Shown: positions 10,752 to 20,305 of the stretch, piece by piece | How positions within the stretch are numbered: the stretch's first letter is position 1 | How the letters are laid out: the number at the start of each line of letters is the position of its first letter | Source of the DNA: Euphorbia lathyris | Lineage: Eukaryota > Streptophyta > Magnoliopsida > Malpighiales > Euphorbiaceae | Length of the DNA stretch: 64,000 nucleotides | NCBI RefSeq assembly: GCF_963576675.1 | Contig: NC_088910.1 | Coordinates: 31,374,531 to 31,438,530 of the forward strand | Direction of reading: 5' to 3' | Translations under genes and position numbers: made by a program | The notes under the pieces: model-generated | The model's database searches: none | Seen by the model: only the letters and a program-made list of their open reading frames with translations | What the model was told of the DNA's origin: nothing

Positions 10752-11331
10752 CAAAAGAATTTTAGAAAAAACTATTGGCAGATCTAGGAGAGACTGGGCA
10801 AACAAGCTTGATGATGCTTTTTGGGCATATAAGACGGCTTATAAAACACCAATTGGAATGTCCCCGTTTAGATTATTGTATGGAAAGTCCTGTCATTTGC
10901 CGGTTGAAATGGAACATAGGGCCTTTTGGGCATTAACCTTCTTAAACTTTGAGCAACAGGCTGTGGGAGAACAGAGAAGACTTCAACTCTGTGACATGGA
11001 AGAGTTCAGGCTGTTTTCGTATGAAAATGCTGTAAATTACAAGGACAAGACCAAGATGTGGCACGATAGAAAAATCCAGACGAAGATGTTTCACGAAGGA
11101 CAGAGAGTTCTTTTGTACAATTCAAGACTCAGGTTGTTTCCTGGAAAGCTGAAATTAAGATGGTCGGGACCTTATCTGGTGAACAAGGTGTTTGGTCATG
11201 GAGTAGTTGAAATTAGCAAAGAAGTCCAGGAACCATTTAAAGTCAACGGGCAAAGATTGAAACCCTATCTAGAGAATGATCACACAAGGAAGATCGACAC
11301 AGTCCACTTCCAAGATCCCCCACACCAATAG
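10752..11331 (+). pseudogene. Element B integrase, C-terminal part
   Basis: The frame resumes exactly after element C and runs to a natural stop at 11329-11331. It covers the end of the catalytic core ([20 protein letters not shown]) and the C-terminal GPY/F module ([13 protein letters not shown]). This stretch is free of internal stops. The short tail after GPY/F and the absence of a chromodomain fit Athila rather than chromoviruses. It is inactive as a gene because the N-terminal half is separated by 6.8 kb. Confidence 0.87.
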
Positions 11332-11692
11332 AAGCACAAACAGGGTGTTCGCTACAAAGACCAATTGTAGCACAAGTAACATTGCATTTTAAGTAGTTTA
11401 CATTTCCACTTTTGCCAAATAATATTAAGGGTAGTTAAGTTCAATATTATGTCATGCGATGGTCCATGATTTCGGTAATTCCTGCGCAAGCAAAGATGCA
11501 AAACTTATACCTTTCCATATGGGTCAAGTTTTACGTTTTTACTTGTTCAAAGTAGGAAGATGAAATAAACTTCCCTTGAAGAGTTATCCTTGGGAAAAGG
11601 GAGGCGAACTGAAGACTGAAAAAGTAAACATCTAATCATCTGTCACTAGGTACCTATTCCACTTACTCTCCTTTCTCGGTAAAACCAAATGG
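11332..11692 (+). other. Element B spacer after integrase
   Basis: Noncoding sequence between the integrase stop and solo LTR S. It includes a purine-rich run near 11597-11607 but nothing else I can name. Confidence 0.5.
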
Positions 11693-11697
11693 ATAGG

Positions 11698-12983
11698 TGA
11701 TAAGTCTCCAATTCAACGTTCAAATGTCCACTTTAGTGCTAGGTTATTTAATTAATTTGGTGTTATTTTGGGTATTATTGCTTGTTTTGGTTTGATTTGC
11801 CTCCACAGGACTCAAATGATTAAAAGGAGCAGAATTGGGCTTAATTGGAGAAACTTTGGACCAGAAAGGAATTTGGTGCTGAATTAAAGGAGCTGAAGCG
11901 AAATTGGAGTTAGTCTTGCCCAAGACTAATGACCTCCGAATCTTCTGATGTTCAAATTGACCAGGACCTTTTCCAACTCGAAATAGAAGGCAGAAAATCA
12001 GGGATTTGAAATTTGTAAAAGAGGTTGATGATTTGGATAGATATTATTTTGTTACCCAACTTTTAGGAGGGGATTTTCTCTATAAATAGATGAGAATTTA
12101 CACCTTGGGGGAGAAGTTCTTTTTAGGTTTTTTTTTCTCTTTTTGGTTTTCTTAGCTAGCTTTATTTATTTTTATCATCTTTAATGGCTATCATAGTCGA
12201 TTTCATGACTATGTGTAGCTAAACACTTTATTCGGTTAAGGGATTAATCAAAGGTGAGCATTATTTTCTATCGTGAGATTGTTACTCTTTAATTTAGAAA
12301 TCTGAATTTATATGAGCTTTTTGCATGTTTGTTAATCTATAAAATCAGACCATCATTGGAGGTTCAGGTGAAGATTTGGCCAGACTTTTGCTTTTTCATT
12401 CATTGAACAACGTTAGGAAATAGGATTTGTAATCATCTGAATATATTAACAACGATTAAGCGCATGAACATGTGATTTGGTTTAAATCGGAATCGCTAAG
12501 AATTCGGTTAACTTAGATTGGGTCCTTCTAATTCCTAATGCTTTCGACGGATTAAATTCTAAGCGTTAAGCTAGAACTGTCTGATTGAATATGAGCTTAT
12601 CTTTAGGCGCTCTAGGATTTGCTTTACAATTAAGGAAGGATTAGGTCGGGAATGAATAAGGAACGGCTATAACCAATCCAGATCATGTTAATTGAGATAA
12701 TGTCTCACCGTCAATGATCGATGGGAAATAATTGGTTGGCCTGCGGAATCTCCCTTAACTGAAATTCCAACATATAATTTTACATTCAATTTCAATTTGA
12801 TTCTGTAATTTTATTTATTCATTAATCAACAATTTCAATCCCCCCCTCTTTACTTTTTGTTAATTGCTTGGTTATATTTGTGATTAGATCAGTATTAATC
12901 CTTTGGGTACGACCTTTACTTGCTCTTATTTATTTTTGGCTAAGTGAAGTTATAATTATCTTTGGTGGATTCGACACCCATCA
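11698..12983 (+). repeat. Solo LTR S inserted in element B
   Basis: A 1286-bp unit with ends TGATAAG...CCATCA and a TATA box at 12080-12088. It has no adjacent primer-binding site or polypurine tract. The flanks ATAGG (11693-11697) and ATATG (12984-12988) differ at one base, fitting an aged duplication. It lies between B's integrase and downstream ORF, so it is best read as a solo LTR left by recombination. The alternative, that it is part of B's own spacer, is less likely because B has another LTR at 30319. Confidence 0.65.
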
Positions 12984-13272
12984 ATATGAGAATAGTAAAT
13001 TCAAATTTAGAAAAGTGACCGTTCGCTACCCAGGGGTCTCTTCGAATGAACGCGCCTTTTGCCAACCACTCGTCCAGGTGGCGTTCATTTCAGCGCTCTC
13101 ATAATGACGGGTTGGCAACAGGCCGTTTCATTCGTCTCCCTACTTAAGGAGACCGACCAAATTATAGACCCTTATTCGACTTGCTTTCTTTTTCACACAT
13201 CTTTTTCACACTGTTCACCACATGTTCTGTGATCTTTATCGTTGGGAAACCCTATTTAGACTTGAGCATAGG
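12984..13272 (+). other. Element B leader before downstream ORF
   Basis: Noncoding. It could hold the signal for a subgenomic or spliced transcript of the downstream ORF, but no TATA box or splice site is convincing. Confidence 0.35.
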
Positions 13273-13361
13273 ATGAGAACTCGAGGATCTGGCAAGCAAG
13301 TTAAAATCGAGGGCACAAAGAAAGAAAAGGGAAAGAGAAAAATGGTGGGCACGAGCACGGT
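13273..13361 (+). pseudogene. Element B Athila-type downstream ORF, first exon-like piece
   Basis: The ORF starts with ATG at 13273, and the first 30 residues are strongly basic (KKEKGKRK). The frame is cut after codon 29 by the insertion of D at the ACGGT duplication and resumes at 27396. The start was chosen because it is the first ATG in the frame that joins the downstream homologous part. Confidence 0.6.
13357..13361. repeat. Target site duplication of element D (left copy)
   Basis: ACGGT here is repeated at 27391-27395 after the right LTR of D. Confidence 0.95.
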
Positions 13362-15229
13362 TGTAACATCCCTAAAACCCTAACATATGAGTCTTACCAC
13401 ATTCATATATGTTTTCATAATTGAATACATACATTTAGATTCATCTCATTGTCAGTAGAAGTTTCATATGCATAATGCGATTAGTAGGCGATTAGTAGAC
13501 GATTAGTGTATCGTTAAGATGTAACGATTGGTTAATTGAGTTAGGACTTAAATGAATGAATGAATATGTCCTAAATTGATTAACTTATACTTTAGGAGGG
13601 CTGAATGTGATGTTTGTGAGCAAGCACCTCAATAAAGCACGAGGTGTCACCCAAGGTAAGACAAACAACACCTCTTCATCTTTAAAAGGATGTACAAGAC
13701 TTCATCCTTATTATTTGCAGCCATATTTTCGAAGAGACCTTCATCAAACCTTCCTTTTACATACCCTAAACCTCTCCAAACAAAACTCTTCCAATTTCTT
13801 CCATTTTCAAGCCAAACAATTCAAGTTAGGAAGCATATTGGGTGATAGACACAAGTTGAAGGTTAGTATGTTGTTTTAGCTTGTTTTTTATGAGTTTTAG
13901 ATTCTGAAATACCTAGCTATGATCATAGGATTTGTTGTGGATGAGTTGTGATTGATTTTGTTAAGTTTTGGTGTTGTTTGAATTGGTTTTAGGCTGTCCA
14001 AATGAAAGATATGTATCAAGTGCCCTAAACAGAAATCTAGGGTACTGCTTTCAGTTATTTTGGAGCATGTCTTTCATATTGATATTATTCGAATTTGAAG
14101 ATACATAAAGAATAACATATGTTCCTATATGTGTTATGAAACCCTCTGTAAAATATGGGACTTTAATTCCATATATAGAGGAAGAAACCCTAGATGGATC
14201 ATGACTGCCTCGAAATTGAATGTCATGTGAGGCAGCCATGTTGATGTAGCATTTGGAGGACCTTAGATTCCGAATTTGAGAACGGTTCTTTATACAAAAG
14301 TGTTCCTAACTACTTGAAGTATATGTCTGTAAAAGGATTTGGTAATCCATTGTGTTTAGTGTGAGATAGGTTGGGTGAATTATGGTAGATGCAAATCTGG
14401 ATAGTCTGTTTCTTGGCTGGAAACAAGACAGAATCATTTTGAATTCCATATATTGTGTAGAAGTGATATTAAAGTGAATTTTGGATATGTTATACCCATA
14501 TATGTCTAGTTTCAGTAGGTTCAAGAAAAAGGGCATTTGGATTTATATAGAGAGAGTTATGGCATAATGTGTGCAAGTAGGTCATGTGATGATCTAAGAC
14601 AAAAGGATTAGATTGCATGAACCTTGTGGAGTTAGTGTGTTGTAAATCATATAGCATTCATTAGTTTATATTTTTATTAAGTTTATGTTAAGGCTAATTG
14701 TATAAATGTTATGTGACATTAGGAGGGCAAGGTGCAATTGAACGCACACCCGATCGTGTTGAATAGATCGAACCAAGTGCGACGGTAAGCATATTGCTTA
14801 TATATATGTATGAATGTATTGTGCCTTGTATCTTGTTGAGTGTGAGATGTGGTTGAATCTGATGTGAATGATGTGGATAATGTTTGAGTGTTTGTGATAC
14901 GTCATGATTGATAAGAAAGTGATATGATTGAGTATGTTGCAGTGTTATGAGTAAATACGGCATGTTGAGCCTTGTGCACATACTTGAACTGGATAATGGT
15001 TGGATTAGAAATGAATATGAGCTTGCTTAGATGGATATGCGAAATGGTCCAAGTTGAGAGTGCTATCCGAATATTGTGTAACTCCTTGATAGCTCTCATT
15101 TATATATGGTTTTTAGGATTAATTTAGTTTGTTTTCCCTTTGTTTCTATTTAATTTCAGTATCGTTTTATTACTTTTTAGTTAAAATTAGTAATTTCCTT
15201 TATTTATGGTATTTTTGGTGTTTTCATGG

Positions 15230-15365
15230 ATTTTCAGGGACCTTTCGTGCATTTCCGAACCAGGCCCAAGCCTATTGGATCATTTTCGGATTATTCAGGG
15301 ACCGTCAGAGCACTTTTGGGATTCATCAGGGACCATTAGAGCACTTTTCGGAAGCCCAGGGACCG
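15230..15365 (+). repeat. Imperfect ~40-bp repeats in U3 of E
   Basis: The phrase CAGGGACC followed about 12 nt later by GCA-TTT-CGG or GCACTTTTGGG recurs about four times with variable linkers. The same module is in the 3' LTR, E2 and, reversed, E3. Confidence 0.6.
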
Positions 15366-15408
15366 AAACAGATAAAAGCCGGAGCAAAATCGCCCCTTTT
15401 TGGACCAA

Positions 15409-15481
15409 TCTCGGCGAGACAATACCTGTCTCGTCGAGACATGCCCTCGTCTCGTCGAGACACTCCTTGTCTCGACGAGAC
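15409..15481 (+). promoter_or_regulatory. Four-dyad GTCTCGNCGAGAC array in U3 of E
   Basis: Palindromes are centred at 15414, 15434, 15455 and 15475, with spacings 20, 21 and 20 bp. Each has arms of up to 6 bp around one central base (G, T, T, A). The array lies about 130 bp upstream of the TATA box. The same spacing is kept in the 3' LTR (19334, 19354, 19375, 19395) and in solo LTR E3. Being a binding site for a dimeric protein is inference. Confidence 0.75.
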
Positions 15482-15609
15482 GAGGCGGGGCAAGGCGCAC
15501 CAGCGCCTTCCCCCTTGCTGGAATGCGCGGATTTAGGCCTAAAAGCCCATTTAAACACTTTGTAAATGTCCCGTTTTACCCTTGAGGTATTAGGGTTTCC
15601 TTCCTAACT

Positions 15610-15619
15610 CTATAAATAG
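15610..15619 (+). promoter_or_regulatory. TATA box of E 5' LTR
   Basis: CTATAAATAG lies downstream of the palindrome array. Equivalent boxes occur near 19530-19539 (E 3' LTR) and 34128-34137 (E2). Confidence 0.75.
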
Positions 15620-16725
15620 GGAGCTAATCCTAATCTTTCGGGGAGGGGGGGGATTAGCCACTTAATAAATTGGAGAGCCGCTAGGGCTTTCTCTCCTCCA
15701 CAATGTAGATTTAGGTTTTATTTTCCTGTTTCTAGATTAGATTTATTTTCTATTTTGTTATTTCTGTTCAAGAACAATTGATGGAAGAAGCTCCGCATCT
15801 TCTATTTTTGTAATCAGAATCGACAAGCGGGTTTTGGATTTCTATCTCTCCCTCTTATCTTTTCCTTTTATATTTAATTGAAGCTTTTCCCATTATCCTT
15901 ATATGCCTATTGCTATGATTAATTTGTCTATGAATTAATCCCCATCCAATTTGGGATGGGGATGAAATTGATTGTATGAATATGTGTGATTAGGGATCTA
16001 GGACCTTTGATTGATCAGTTTATGCATGCTTAATGCCTAGATATTGTTAGGAACAGGATTTATGCTAGAATGAACATTGATAATGATCAACTAGCCTGTT
16101 TATGTATATAATGTGCCTAATGCCTGTTACCCTGACATTAAATAGGATTATAGATAGATGAGAGCCTGACCACAGAATCGTCTATACCGAACTTGTGTAA
16201 ATCTGACTTCGCTAGAGACCACTAGGAATGAGGCTTTGTGGCTGGGCTACGGCTTTAGCCTTAATTGTCAATAAACCTAATGCTTTGCATGACCTAGGGT
16301 ATATGCCTAATCAAGCCATCACCCGAATGCATGTGAATAGGAAGGACAATACTGATCATATTAGTCTTTCACTTAGGGCAATTACCTTCAATCACTGGTA
16401 AAACACAAATCTGAACTCCCTAAACCCATACATAGGATTTAATCAAAGGATTCCTCAGCCTAAGTTGTGCCATCCATGAATTCACCTTCTACCCTGTCAA
16501 TTGTTCACTTTATTTTGTTATCTTTATTGCTTTCAATTAGTTAATTAGTTATTAAAAACCCAAATCTTTATCCAACCCTCTAAACAATTAGATCATTCTA
16601 GGTAGATTTACTAGTTGTAACGAATAGTCTTTGTGGTTCGATCTCGTGCTTAGCACAATATTACTTGTTGCGATAGGATACACTTGTCCTATTAAATGCT
16701 ATATACTTTACGAGCATCAAGTTTT

Positions 16726-17040
16726 TGGCGCCGTTGTCAGGGATTATTTTGTTTATAACTAGATTTAATTTTCGAAATTCCCGACAACAACACCATCAAG
16801 TTTTTGGCGCCGTTGCCGGGGACTATTTTGATTATAATTAGATCAAATTTGCCTAGACCAATGTGTTTATAATTAGATTATATTTCAAAATACCCGACAA
16901 CAACACCATCAAGTTTTTGGCGCCGTTGCCGGGGACTATTTTGTTTATAATTAGATTAAATTTGCTTGGAACTATTTTATTTATAATTAGATTATATTTC
17001 GAAATACCCGACAACAACACCATCAAGTGTTGCCAGGGAC
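16726..17040 (+). repeat. Tandemly repeated primer-binding sites of element E
   Basis: The tRNA-Asp site is present as a slightly altered copy directly after the LTR (16726-16743), two perfect copies (16805-16822 and 16918-16935) and a degraded copy (about 17024-17040). Each is preceded by CATCAAG, like an LTR end, and followed by GGGACTATTT and an ATAATTAGAT phrase. The repeat unit is thus LTR-end plus PBS plus about 60 bp of leader. Confidence 0.85.
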
Positions 17041-17142
17041 TATTTCATTTATAATCTGTGTAAATTGAATAGGTTGAAACAATTGTTTAGATTTGTATAT
17101 AAAAATTTTAAAAAAAAAATATTATTTTGGGTTTTTCGTGTC

Positions 17143-17176
17143 GTCTCGTCGAGACACCTGGCTGTCTCGACGAGAC
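17143..17176 (+). promoter_or_regulatory. Palindrome pair in the leader of E
   Basis: Two GTCTCGNCGAGAC dyads, centred 17149 and 17170, are 21 bp apart. They are the same motif and spacing as the LTR array, but after the primer-binding sites, so they would be present near the 5' end of the genomic RNA. Confidence 0.65.
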
Positions 17177-18990
17177 ACATAAAAAAAAAAAATTTCCCGA
17201 AAAATTTTTTCCGTTTAAAAAAAAAATTAAACGTTTTTTTTCTTTTTCTTTTCTGTTGCTTTCTTTATTCTTATGTTTGTTTTTTTTTTCTATTGGCAGA
17301 ACCGTCTAATCGGAATACTCACCGACGCCGGTTTGATTTTCAGGACTGCACCTTGGATTGAAAATTTAGCATCGGAAATTCGGGGTTGGATTGACAAGCC
17401 ACCCCTAAGGGAGTTTTTCTATCCTATTTCTTTTCTGCACTTTATGTTTTACTTTTATATAATGATGGAAGTAAATGCATGTTGTAAGTGTGAGGATGAA
17501 ATACTAGGATATGACGATTTTTGATTTTGACATTTGCATGTTTTTAATTTCTTTTTGTTTTTTTATATTAGGTTGCATGTTTTTGTTTTGATTTTAGGAT
17601 TTCATGCTTTTTGTTTTTGTTTGCTTTTTATTTTTCTGGGAATAAAAAGAATCCTAAGTAGTTGAATTTGATACATTTAGCATTCCCGCAATACAGTTGA
17701 CAATGCGCTTAAAAATTTGCACATTCTAAATGAAATTTATGCATGCGAAAAATCTTGAACAACGTTTGAGTCTCCAAAGAGTATTATTTGCCTAAAATTG
17801 ACATGGAACGGAACGTTAGTTGAGGCTAGGATTGATACCAATAACCCTTAAATTGTGAGTTAGAGCCAGAAAGATCAATATTTTAGACTCATGATTAGGA
17901 ACAATTGATCTCTTAGGTGTGGGATTACATTTATTGTCTTTGTGCTCATAGGAATTGCATCCAATACTGGTTGAATTTTGTATTTTTATTAAACTTGAAA
18001 TGATTAGGCAACCTAGGTATTGCCCTTTGTGAATTTAGCCTATTCTTTGTTTAGCCAAAATCCCTTAACAATTCCACTAGATAAGCCCCTTTGAGCCTTT
18101 TACCCCTTTCTTTGATGAACCATGTTACAAACCTTAGCCTTCTTCAATATCCTTTCTCACCCAAGTTAATTGACTCAATTTAGTTTTGATAAATCCTTCG
18201 ACACACTTATCCTTCAAATTATCGCTAGCAATCATTAAAAGGTTGTAATTTTAATAGAAGAAGCAACCTTTACCCAATTGAATTTCACTCTTTTTCCCCT
18301 CTATTAAAAAAAACAATAAAATAGAGGAAAGGATAAAAGACGTGTTTATATTTTTAGTTGCTTCCCGAATACTTCATTGCCTCATAAACACAACCTTGAG
18401 CTTCAACCTTTATATACATAGCGGAAACAGTGTCCCTTTTGGATTCTGAATTGCTTGAGGACAAGCAAAATTTTAAGTGTGGGGAGGTGGTTTATAGCTC
18501 CCTAATGCGAAAAATGTGTCCTTTTTGCAAAAATTTTAACTATTTGAGTCATTTAACTTTTTGCCTATAAATTCCCTTTTTCCTACCCCAACCTTTAGCC
18601 AATGTTACAACCCTTAAAGACCTATGATTTTGTTTAATTTTAATGCATTAATTTTGACCGGATGGATGATGCAATCCCAACGTGACCACTTTGTGCAATA
18701 AAATGTAGAGCGTTTCCAAAAAAAATTTCACCCAAACACTTGAGCGTTAGAGTGACCACTTGTGAGCTATCAATTTTAGTTCTCTTCTTTCGTTTTCATG
18801 AAGTGTTGATTGATAAAACCAATTAATCAGTTTTGGAGACTTGCCTGAGGTTCATTATGTTTTTAATTGCAAAATGAGTAGTCTGAACTGTTGTGAATAA
18901 TAAAGTGTAGAAGATTCTTGTTTTTGTAAGGGAGCTATTTGTTGATTTTTCTCTGTTTTGAATTCTGTCTTGCTTGGGGACAAGCAAGAT
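17177..18990 (+). other. Noncoding interior of element E
   Basis: No frame resembles gag or pol. It holds A-rich and T-rich runs near 17180-17290 and the conserved block AGATAAGCCCCTTTGAGCC near 18079-18097. A second polypurine-like site (18447-18510) is followed by GGTTTATAGCTCC, which mimics the LTR start. Confidence 0.65.
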
Positions 18991-19006
18991 TCAAGTGTGG
19001 GGAGGT
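18991..19006 (+). other. Polypurine tract of element E
   Basis: TCAAGTGTGGGGAGGT lies directly before the 3' LTR and after the family phrase TTGGGGACAAGCAAGA. Confidence 0.8.
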
Positions 19007-19647
19007 TGATAGCTCCCATTTATATAGGGTTTTTAGGATTAATTTAGTTTGTTTTCCCTTTGTTTCTATTTAATTTCAGTATCGTTTTATTACTTTTTAG
19101 TTAAAATTACTAATTTCCTTTATTTATGGTATTTTTGGTGTTTTCATGGATTTTCAGGGACCTTTCGTGCATTTCCGAACCAGACCCAAGCCTATTGGAG
19201 CATTTTCGGATTATTCAGGGACCGTCAGAGCACTTTTGGGATTCATCAAGGACCATTAGAGCACTTTTCGGAAGCCCAAGGACCGAAACAGATAAAAGCC
19301 GGAGCAAAATCGCCCCTTTTTGGACCTATCTCGGCGAGACAATACCTGTCTCGTCGAGACAGGCCCTCGTCTCGTCGAGACACTCCTTGTCTCGACGAGA
19401 CGAGGCGGGGCAAGGCGCACCAGCGCCTTCCCCCTTGCTGGAATGCGCGGATTTAGGCCTAAAAGCCCATTTAAACACTTTGTAAATGTCCCGTTTTACC
19501 CTTGAGGTATTAGGGTTTCCTTCCTAACTCTATAAATAGGGAGCTAATCCTAATCTTTCGGGGGGGATTAGCCACTTAATAAATTGGAGAGCCGCTACAG
19601 ATTGTTTAGATTTTCTAATCTAGACAATGTAGATTTAGATTTATTTT
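19007..19647 (+). repeat. Truncated 3' LTR of element E
   Basis: It matches the first 620-640 bp of the 5' LTR and then stops. Just before the break, a segment near 19600-19627 differs from the 5' LTR and looks like filler DNA. Confidence 0.85.
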
Positions 19648-20173
19648 CCGTAGCACAGATGATTGTATTCCGAATTTAGTGAGCCGGAATACAGATTGGG
19701 CCCAAGGACCATTATATATATATTGTCTAAGTATATCAAGGCCTTTATAAAATAAGTATTACTATTCTAAGTGAATAAATTCTAACTTGGTACTGATGAC
19801 CTATTTTGATTTGTGCTCTTTACATTACTTTTGTATATACATATATGCGTAATATGTTTATTGAGTAGGCAGCTCACCCCTTGCCAACAGATTTTACAGG
19901 TTAGGTGGAGTTCTTCTTGCTTAAGGTCGCACCGGCTATGTCAGTCCATTCTCATCTAGGCATTTTGGAGTCTTGTGAATGTACTTTTGTTTTGTAAATC
20001 CTCTATGTAGGATAGTGACTTAAACGTGTATTGTAAATTGTAAATGCTTTCTCTTATGTATAATATGTAAAGTTTATATGAGATTGAAGTTTATATGATT
20101 GAGAATCGAAAGCATGTCTATAACTGATATTGTGTGATATATCATGTGATCCAAGTGAGGGGGTTACATTTAG

Positions 20174-20185
20174 TGGTATCAGAGC
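20174..20185 (+). other. Primer-binding site of D (initiator Met tRNA)
   Basis: TGGTATCAGAGC, complementary to the 3' end of plant initiator tRNA-Met, lies five bases after the 5' LTR. Confidence 0.9.
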
Positions 20186-20305
20186 GGGTCTACTTTCCTA
20201 GGGATTAGGTTGTGTATGACTTGTTTTGGATTCCTAGGTTAAGACCACATAATCATGTTTTCTTCTTCTAAAGCATGTTGACATGGTCATGTTTCATGTA
20301 GGGTT

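Larger units (their letters stand above)
15087..16719 (+). repeat. 5' LTR of element E (1633 bp)
   Basis: Ends TGATAGCTC...GAGCATCA form an imperfect terminal inverted repeat. U3 holds imperfect 40-bp repeats (15230-15365), a four-dyad palindrome array (15409-15481) and a TATA box (15610-15619). U5 has the shared block TATTACTTG...GGATACACTTG near 16660-16686. Confidence 0.92.
15087..19647 (+). mobile_element. Non-autonomous LTR element E (3' LTR truncated)
   Basis: A full 5' LTR (15087-16719), several tandem primer-binding sites, a 2-kb interior with no gag or pol homology, duplicated polypurine tracts, and only the first 640 bp of the 3' LTR. The right end joins D's LTR at TTTTCC|GTAGC with short microhomology, and no right-hand duplication remains. 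E is one of four members of its family here, with E2 (31571-35096), solo LTR E3 (36503-38140) and an LTR tail (42760-43214). It must have relied on proteins from another tRNA-Asp-primed element. Confidence 0.9.
13362..20168 (+). repeat. 5' LTR of D, interrupted by element E
   Basis: LTR sequence is at 13362-15086 and 19648-20168; element E occupies the middle. Compared with the 3' LTR it lacks a 46-bp segment just before E, bounded by short GTG repeats, which is probably a small deletion. Confidence 0.92.

Noticed and set aside
11698..12983. S as the 3' LTR of element B
   Set aside because: No polypurine tract precedes it, B's downstream ORF follows it, and B has a better-supported 3' LTR at 30319-31570.
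13607..13879. ORFs inside D's LTRs (13607-13879 and 25334-25606, and several minus-strand ones)
   Set aside because: Conserved only because the two LTRs are near-identical; no domain and no coding signature.
15409..15481. Regular palindromic repeats resembling a CRISPR array
   Set aside because: Repeats are 13 bp with about 8-bp linkers that are identical between LTR copies, sit in LTR U3 regions and belong to a plant genome; no cas genes exist.
15129..15585. Overlapping ORFs in the E-family LTRs (also 19049-19505 and 37708-37980)
   Set aside because: They lie in U3, span the palindromes, have no family motif, and are not conserved as a frame in E2 or E3.
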